Source of the DNA: Robiginitomaculum sp.
GTDB lineage: Bacteria; Pseudomonadota; Alphaproteobacteria; Caulobacterales; Maricaulaceae
Direction of reading: 5' to 3'
DNA length: 9,052 bases
Assembly (NCBI GenBank): GCA_021647805.1
Contig: JAKITZ010000091.1
Coordinates: 1-9,052, forward strand
The position numbers and the translations under genes are program-made. Each line of letters begins with the position of its first letter. Positions within the stretch are counted from its first letter, which is position 1. The notes under the pieces were generated by a model. The model was not told the DNA's origin. It saw nothing but the letters and a program-made list of their open reading frames with translations, and did no database searches. Of the stretch, positions 5,799-9,052 are shown in pieces.

Positions 5799-6443
5799 AT
5801 GACTAATGATAATCAAGAAAACCTTGTTGTGGTGAATCATCCCCTTATTGCGCACAAGCTAACCTTGATGCGGCGCAAAGAAAAAAGTACTGCCGAGTTT
5901 CGAGCGTTATTGTCGGAAATTGCCATGTTGCTTGGTTATGAAGCGATGAAAGACTTACGTACCGAATTGCGCGAAATTGAAACACCGATGACCAAAACCA
6001 TGCAGCCAGTTTTGGCAGGTAAGAAACTGTGTTTTGTTTCAATTTTGCGAGCTGGCGATGGCTTGCTGGGGGCGATGCTGGATCTGGTGCCTTCGGCACG
6101 GGTTGGTCATGTGGGCATGTATCGAGATGAAGAAACTTTGCGTCCGGTAGAATATTTGGTGAAATTGCCAAACGATTTAACCCAGCGAAGAGTGATCGCG
6201 CTTGACCCGATGCTAGCAACCGGAAATTCAGCGATTGCTGCCATTACCCGCATTAAACAGGCCGGAGCAAAACATATAAGCTTTGTTTGTTTATTGGCAG
6301 CACCGGAGGGTATTAAAAATTTTAGAGATGCACACTCGGATGTGCCGATTATTACTGCTGCTATTGATGATGGCTTAAATGAAAATGGATTTATTGTTCC
6401 GGGTTTAGGTGATGCCGGAGATAGGTTATTTGGGACGAAATAG
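5799..6443 (+). CDS. upp: Uracil phosphoribosyltransferase
   Basis: The enzyme salvages uracil: uracil plus PRPP gives UMP and pyrophosphate in the cytoplasm. Length is 214 residues against 208 in E. coli. Family hallmarks are clear: an N-terminal HPLIAHKLTLMR segment, SILRAGDGLLGAMLDLVPSA, GMYRDEETLRPVEY, the PRPP-binding loop DPMLATGNSA (from 136), LLAAPEGI, and the uracil-binding C-terminus FIVPGLGDAGDRLFGTK. GNSA rather than the enterobacterial GGSV in the PRPP loop is the form I know from alphaproteobacteria. Start ATG 5799 gives the family-typical N-terminus, though the ribosome binding site is weak and the likely promoter is very close. It is monocistronic here: the preceding ligase is 178 bp away across a repeat, and the next gene converges with only 13 bp between the two stop codons. 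Confidence 0.96.
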   Translation: MTNDNQENLVVVNHPLIAHKLTLMRRKEKSTAEFRALLSEIAMLLGYEAMKDLRTELREIETPMTKTMQPVLAGKKLCFVSILRAGDGLLGAMLDLVPSARVGHVGMYRDEETLRPVEYLVKLPNDLTQRRVIALDPMLATGNSAIAAITRIKQAGAKHISFVCLLAAPEGIKNFRDAHSDVPIITAAIDDGLNENGFIVPGLGDAGDRLFGTK

Positions 6444-6456
6444 CCTGTTTTAAATT

Positions 6457-7137
6457 TTAATTGCCTTGTTCATTTTGCTGCAATGCGTTTACCAATGCTT
6501 GCAAGTCGGCTTGGGCGCGTCTGGTGGCTTCGGCTAAACGAGCTTGAGTTTCTGGATCAATATCAAAACTACCATCTTCATTGCGAGTAATTCCATTGCC
6601 GCCCCCAGCCCTAGTGGTTCTGGCTTCTGCCACCGGATTGTTAGAACTGTGCGGAAGTCCAGCGACCACCCTAGCTTTAGTTTCTAGTAGGCCGGTAACA
6701 CGAGCTCCGTCTTTTTTCAGTTGCTCAGTTTGCTCTGCTGCTGGTGGTGCCGGCATTCTACGCGCCGCCTGTATTGTGCGAGGGGTCGGCGATTGTCCTA
6801 TTTCACCAGAAAGGACAATTAGTCTGACAATATATTGGCTACCATCTTTGGCGGTTGCCGTTTCGGTAGCATAGTCAGTTCCACGCAAAATCCGCGCTAA
6901 AACTTCTTCAAGTGGACCATTCCAATTACCGGTTATTTGCGGATCGGCGATTAACTTATTAGTTCCGGAAATTTTAATTCCGGCTTGCTTCCCTAAGGTT
7001 TTCAAGACACTCGTAATTGGCTCATCATTGGCATTTACCTGCCATTCGTTACCTTTTTTTGTGACCGAAACATCGGCCATGGCCGATGTAACTGACAAGA
7101 CCAGAGCTAAAGAAATGGTGGTAATAAATTTGATCAT
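6457..7137 (-). CDS. Periplasmic protein with STN-like domain, function unknown
   Basis: This is a 226-residue exported protein. The start at 7137 has AGAGG (complement of 7144-7148) six nt upstream. Residues 1-21 are a signal peptide, with likely cleavage after SAMA before DVSVTKKG. Residues of about 33-85 (EPITSVLKTLGKQAGIKISG, then TNKLIADPQITGNWNGPLEE, then VLARILRGTDYATE) have the pattern of the STN domain, the short N-terminal domain of secretins and TonB-dependent transducers: a helix with LKTLGKQAGI, a strand, then a target-strand/helix with L..VLARIL.GT. It lacks the secretin or TonB-receptor barrel that usually follows. Instead there is a Pro/Ala-rich linker (about 115-135), a low-complexity stretch with GGGNG, and a charged helical, perhaps coiled-coil, C-terminus (about 190-222). 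It sits 31 bp after the metallopeptidase on the same strand and may be co-transcribed. The role is not known; periplasmic scaffolding or signalling is only a guess. Confidence 0.8.
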   Translation of the reverse strand: MIKFITTISLALVLSVTSAMADVSVTKKGNEWQVNANDEPITSVLKTLGKQAGIKISGTNKLIADPQITGNWNGPLEEVLARILRGTDYATETATAKDGSQYIVRLIVLSGEIGQSPTPRTIQAARRMPAPPAAEQTEQLKKDGARVTGLLETKARVVAGLPHSSNNPVAEARTTRAGGGNGITRNEDGSFDIDPETQARLAEATRRAQADLQALVNALQQNEQGN

Positions 7138-7168
7138 TAGGAACCTCTAAAACACTAAAATGGCAGAA

Positions 7169-9052
7169 TTATGGTGTGGTATCAGTGCGAATAGCAACCG
7201 ATGTTGAACCCTTGATCGAGGCACCATCTCTGAACCGACCAAAAATCCTAGTATTGGCAAAGTCGGCGGTAATATTTGCAGTTTCCGTTACAAACACTGC
7301 AAAGCTTGCAGTAGCACCGGCATTGATAGTTGCATCAACGCTAGCCGCTGGTGGCGCCATGCAGGCACCTGTCGCAGTCACGGTTTGGCAGACACTTAAT
7401 GTTGCAGGGACGCTGGCATTACTGACCTCGCCCATGAAAGTAACGGTACCTGTTGCGCCAACATTACTCACCGCCACCACAAACGCCCCAGAACCACCCG
7501 GTGCAGTTTCGACGATACCAGGTGTTGAGGCATCGGTGCCCGCAATTGCTACAATATCAGGCGTAGTTCCATCAACCGCCGAGAAAAACAAAGTGTTTAG
7601 TCCGTTGGTGCTTTCAGCACTGGAACGGTTGGCACAGAAAAAATCAATCGGTATATCGGCTTCGGAGAACTCGCCGCCGGGGGTGATCGAGAACACAAAG
7701 CTTTGCGCCGCACCAGCTGGAATATTAATCGGCGTATCAGCTGTGCCAGACAATGCATTGGCTGGTGTTGTGGTTTGGTAACTAAATTGCGAACCGGTGG
7801 CGCCAGGTAAGGCCAAACCGCAAGCAGTTGCTAGGCCGCTGCCGGCAGGATTGATCACAGTTGCAAAGGCGGTTGCCACCCCGGCACCGGACGCATCACC
7901 AATGGAACGTGAAGACGGGAGTATAGAAGAAACAAGTCGTGTTGCTCTGGCTCTAAAGTCCTGCATGGTAAACCCGCCTTCGCGAATTGACCTAGCGGCA
8001 TCAGAGCCGGCGGTACCGCAGGCCTCTTCTGGATCAGCGCTGCTAGGGTCTTTGCAATTAGTCAAAGACGGGTTGGAGAAAACACCAAGGCGGGCTTCGC
8101 TGGCTCCTGAGGATGTACCCATGATTGTTCTAAATCTATTGGGAACGGTATAACCGTGGGAGAAAGCAAACACTCCATTACCCGGCATGTCTACAATATC
8201 ATGTTGGGTTCCCATGTTGTGGCCAATTTCATGAGCTAACGTATATATTGAGCAAAAGGAAAAAGAACCCATGGCCGGTGCATCAATATCCCTGTCATCG
8301 CTAACTGTATTATAGGAAAACCCGCCCGACCCAGCCAGATCTCCATGGTCAACGCCCAACACAAACCCGTTACCACAAGAAGACTGAGTGTCTGCTTGGA
8401 ACCGACGGATATAGGTTACAACATCAATGCCCTTGGCGGTGCGAATTGCTTCAATTCCGGAGAAATCACCATTTACATCACTAGTATTTGTTCTTAGGTC
8501 ACCCAATGTCTCGCTGTTGCTTCTACCGCCAAGGGTGCCTACTCTTTCTTCGATATGCACTAAATTAGCCCGGACATCGGTTAAGCTGTCGACCAACGCG
8601 GTGTCGTAAAGACTAACCAAAAACTGTAATCTTGCCGCCAGACCTAAACCCCAGCGATCGATCATGCTGTCATGATAAAAAACACCAACATCAATGGTGC
8701 CAACCGAGCCAACAACCGCTGGTTTTGAAATACCTTTTGATACCTTGGCAACACGATTAAGAGAGACCGGTGGCAAGACACCGTCGTTTTCCAACTCAAC
8801 TTCTATCCGATTTGGATCATTGCCTCTGTAAATAACATGGCCAAGGCGGCCTTGGCGGGGTTCAATTAAGTATTGCTCATTGCCATAGAATATTTCTCCA
8901 AACACAAATCCTGCTACTTCGGTGATCAATACCCTACCGGTTTTGTCGCCAGTGCCGACTTTTCCGACCCAGCTCTGTCCGCCTAGTTTGTGACCTTCAA
9001 GTCTGGTTAAAGTCGCGCTTAAATTTTGTCCGCCGGGTAAGGTGATATTGGT
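7169..9052 (-). CDS. Secreted reprolysin-like zinc metallopeptidase with C-terminal beta modules (partial, 5' end outside window)
   Basis: The frame stays open to the right edge: 41 codons precede the first possible start (TTG 8929) and include GGQSWVGKVGTGDKTGRVLI, which continues the same beta-rich domain, so the true start lies outside the window. Numbering from the edge, the visible 627 residues show a prodomain-like N-part (1 to about 110), then a metzincin catalytic domain. The zinc motif is HEIGHNMGTQHD (274-285), with H274, H278 and H284 as ligands and E275 catalytic, and the Met-turn RTIMGTSSG has M311. Together these place it with the reprolysin/ADAM-like (M12B-type) clan. Cysteine pairs around the active site suggest disulphides, fitting an extracellular location. 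From about 375 the sequence is low-charge, Ala/Thr/Gly-rich and beta-like; the last module (about 490-627) runs from TPDIVAI through LSVCQTVTATGACMAPPAAS to GSTSVAIRT. Substrate unknown. The STN-like gene follows after 31 bp. Confidence 0.88.
   Translation of the reverse strand, partial: TNITLPGGQNLSATLTRLEGHKLGGQSWVGKVGTGDKTGRVLITEVAGFVFGEIFYGNEQYLIEPRQGRLGHVIYRGNDPNRIEVELENDGVLPPVSLNRVAKVSKGISKPAVVGSVGTIDVGVFYHDSMIDRWGLGLAARLQFLVSLYDTALVDSLTDVRANLVHIEERVGTLGGRSNSETLGDLRTNTSDVNGDFSGIEAIRTAKGIDVVTYIRRFQADTQSSCGNGFVLGVDHGDLAGSGGFSYNTVSDDRDIDAPAMGSFSFCSIYTLAHEIGHNMGTQHDIVDMPGNGVFAFSHGYTVPNRFRTIMGTSSGASEARLGVFSNPSLTNCKDPSSADPEEACGTAGSDAARSIREGGFTMQDFRARATRLVSSILPSSRSIGDASGAGVATAFATVINPAGSGLATACGLALPGATGSQFSYQTTTPANALSGTADTPINIPAGAAQSFVFSITPGGEFSEADIPIDFFCANRSSAESTNGLNTLFFSAVDGTTPDIVAIAGTDASTPGIVETAPGGSGAFVVAVSNVGATGTVTFMGEVSNASVPATLSVCQTVTATGACMAPPAASVDATINAGATASFAVFVTETANITADFANTRIFGRFRDGASIKGSTSVAIRTDTTP

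Noticed and set aside
6581..6874. 97-codon plus-strand frame opposite the STN-like gene, and the long plus-strand frames opposite the metallopeptidase
   Set aside because: They are antisense shadows; the minus-strand genes have signal peptides, catalytic motifs and ribosome sites.
7169..8929. Treating the metallopeptidase as complete from TTG 8929
   Set aside because: The frame is open to the window edge with domain-like sequence and no ribosome site at 8929, and a signal peptide is missing, so the gene starts outside.

Overview
The window looks like chromosome from an alphaproteobacterium of moderate GC. Three things support this. Two intergenic palindromic mosaic repeats match the RIME-type elements (CTAGAGCATTTTC...) that I know from rhizobial and related alphaproteobacterial genomes. 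The uracil phosphoribosyltransferase has the DPMLATGNS form of the PRPP loop that I associate with that class. The genes are separated by short spacers with few recognisable operons. The genus cannot be read from the sequence.

Layout, left to right. Positions 1-187 (minus) hold the 5' end of a small-helix membrane protein, probably of the SPFH/Band 7 group. Its promoter is overlaid by two tandem TGATATCA palindromes. Positions 188-563 have no protein gene but carry that operator, a candidate small RNA ending in a strong Rho-independent terminator (371-403), and a complete ~106-bp RIME-like repeat (420-525). Positions 564-1877 (plus) encode a RecQ helicase that keeps the helicase core and zinc cluster but ends before the winged-helix and HRDC domains. 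Positions 1959-3518 (plus) encode a leucyl aminopeptidase (M17) with a signal peptide, so it is predicted to be exported. Positions 3519-3928 hold a hairpin repeat abutting a decayed IS110-type transposase fragment. Positions 3929-5620 (plus) encode a class I adenylate-forming acyl-CoA synthetase. A possible terminator and a second, diverged, inverted RIME-like palindrome follow; the latter ends next to a consensus -10 box for upp (5799-6443, plus). Converging on upp from the right edge are two minus-strand genes: a secreted reprolysin-like zinc metallopeptidase with C-terminal beta-rich modules (9052-7169, start outside the window) and, 31 bp downstream, a small periplasmic protein with an STN-like domain (7137-6457).

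Functional reading. The central genes are individual housekeeping or metabolic units: DNA repair, peptide breakdown, acyl activation and uracil salvage. I see no operon linking them. The only clear co-directional close pair is the metallopeptidase and the STN-like protein, both envelope or secreted proteins. The intergenic regions are unusually rich in repeats, and in two places (upstream of the ligase and of upp) mobile or repeat DNA appears to sit at the promoter. I did not find a defence system, CRISPR array, tRNA or rRNA. The most interesting items are the small RNA candidate, the operator pair, the truncated RecQ, the IS110 remnant beside a hairpin repeat, and the protease/STN pair.
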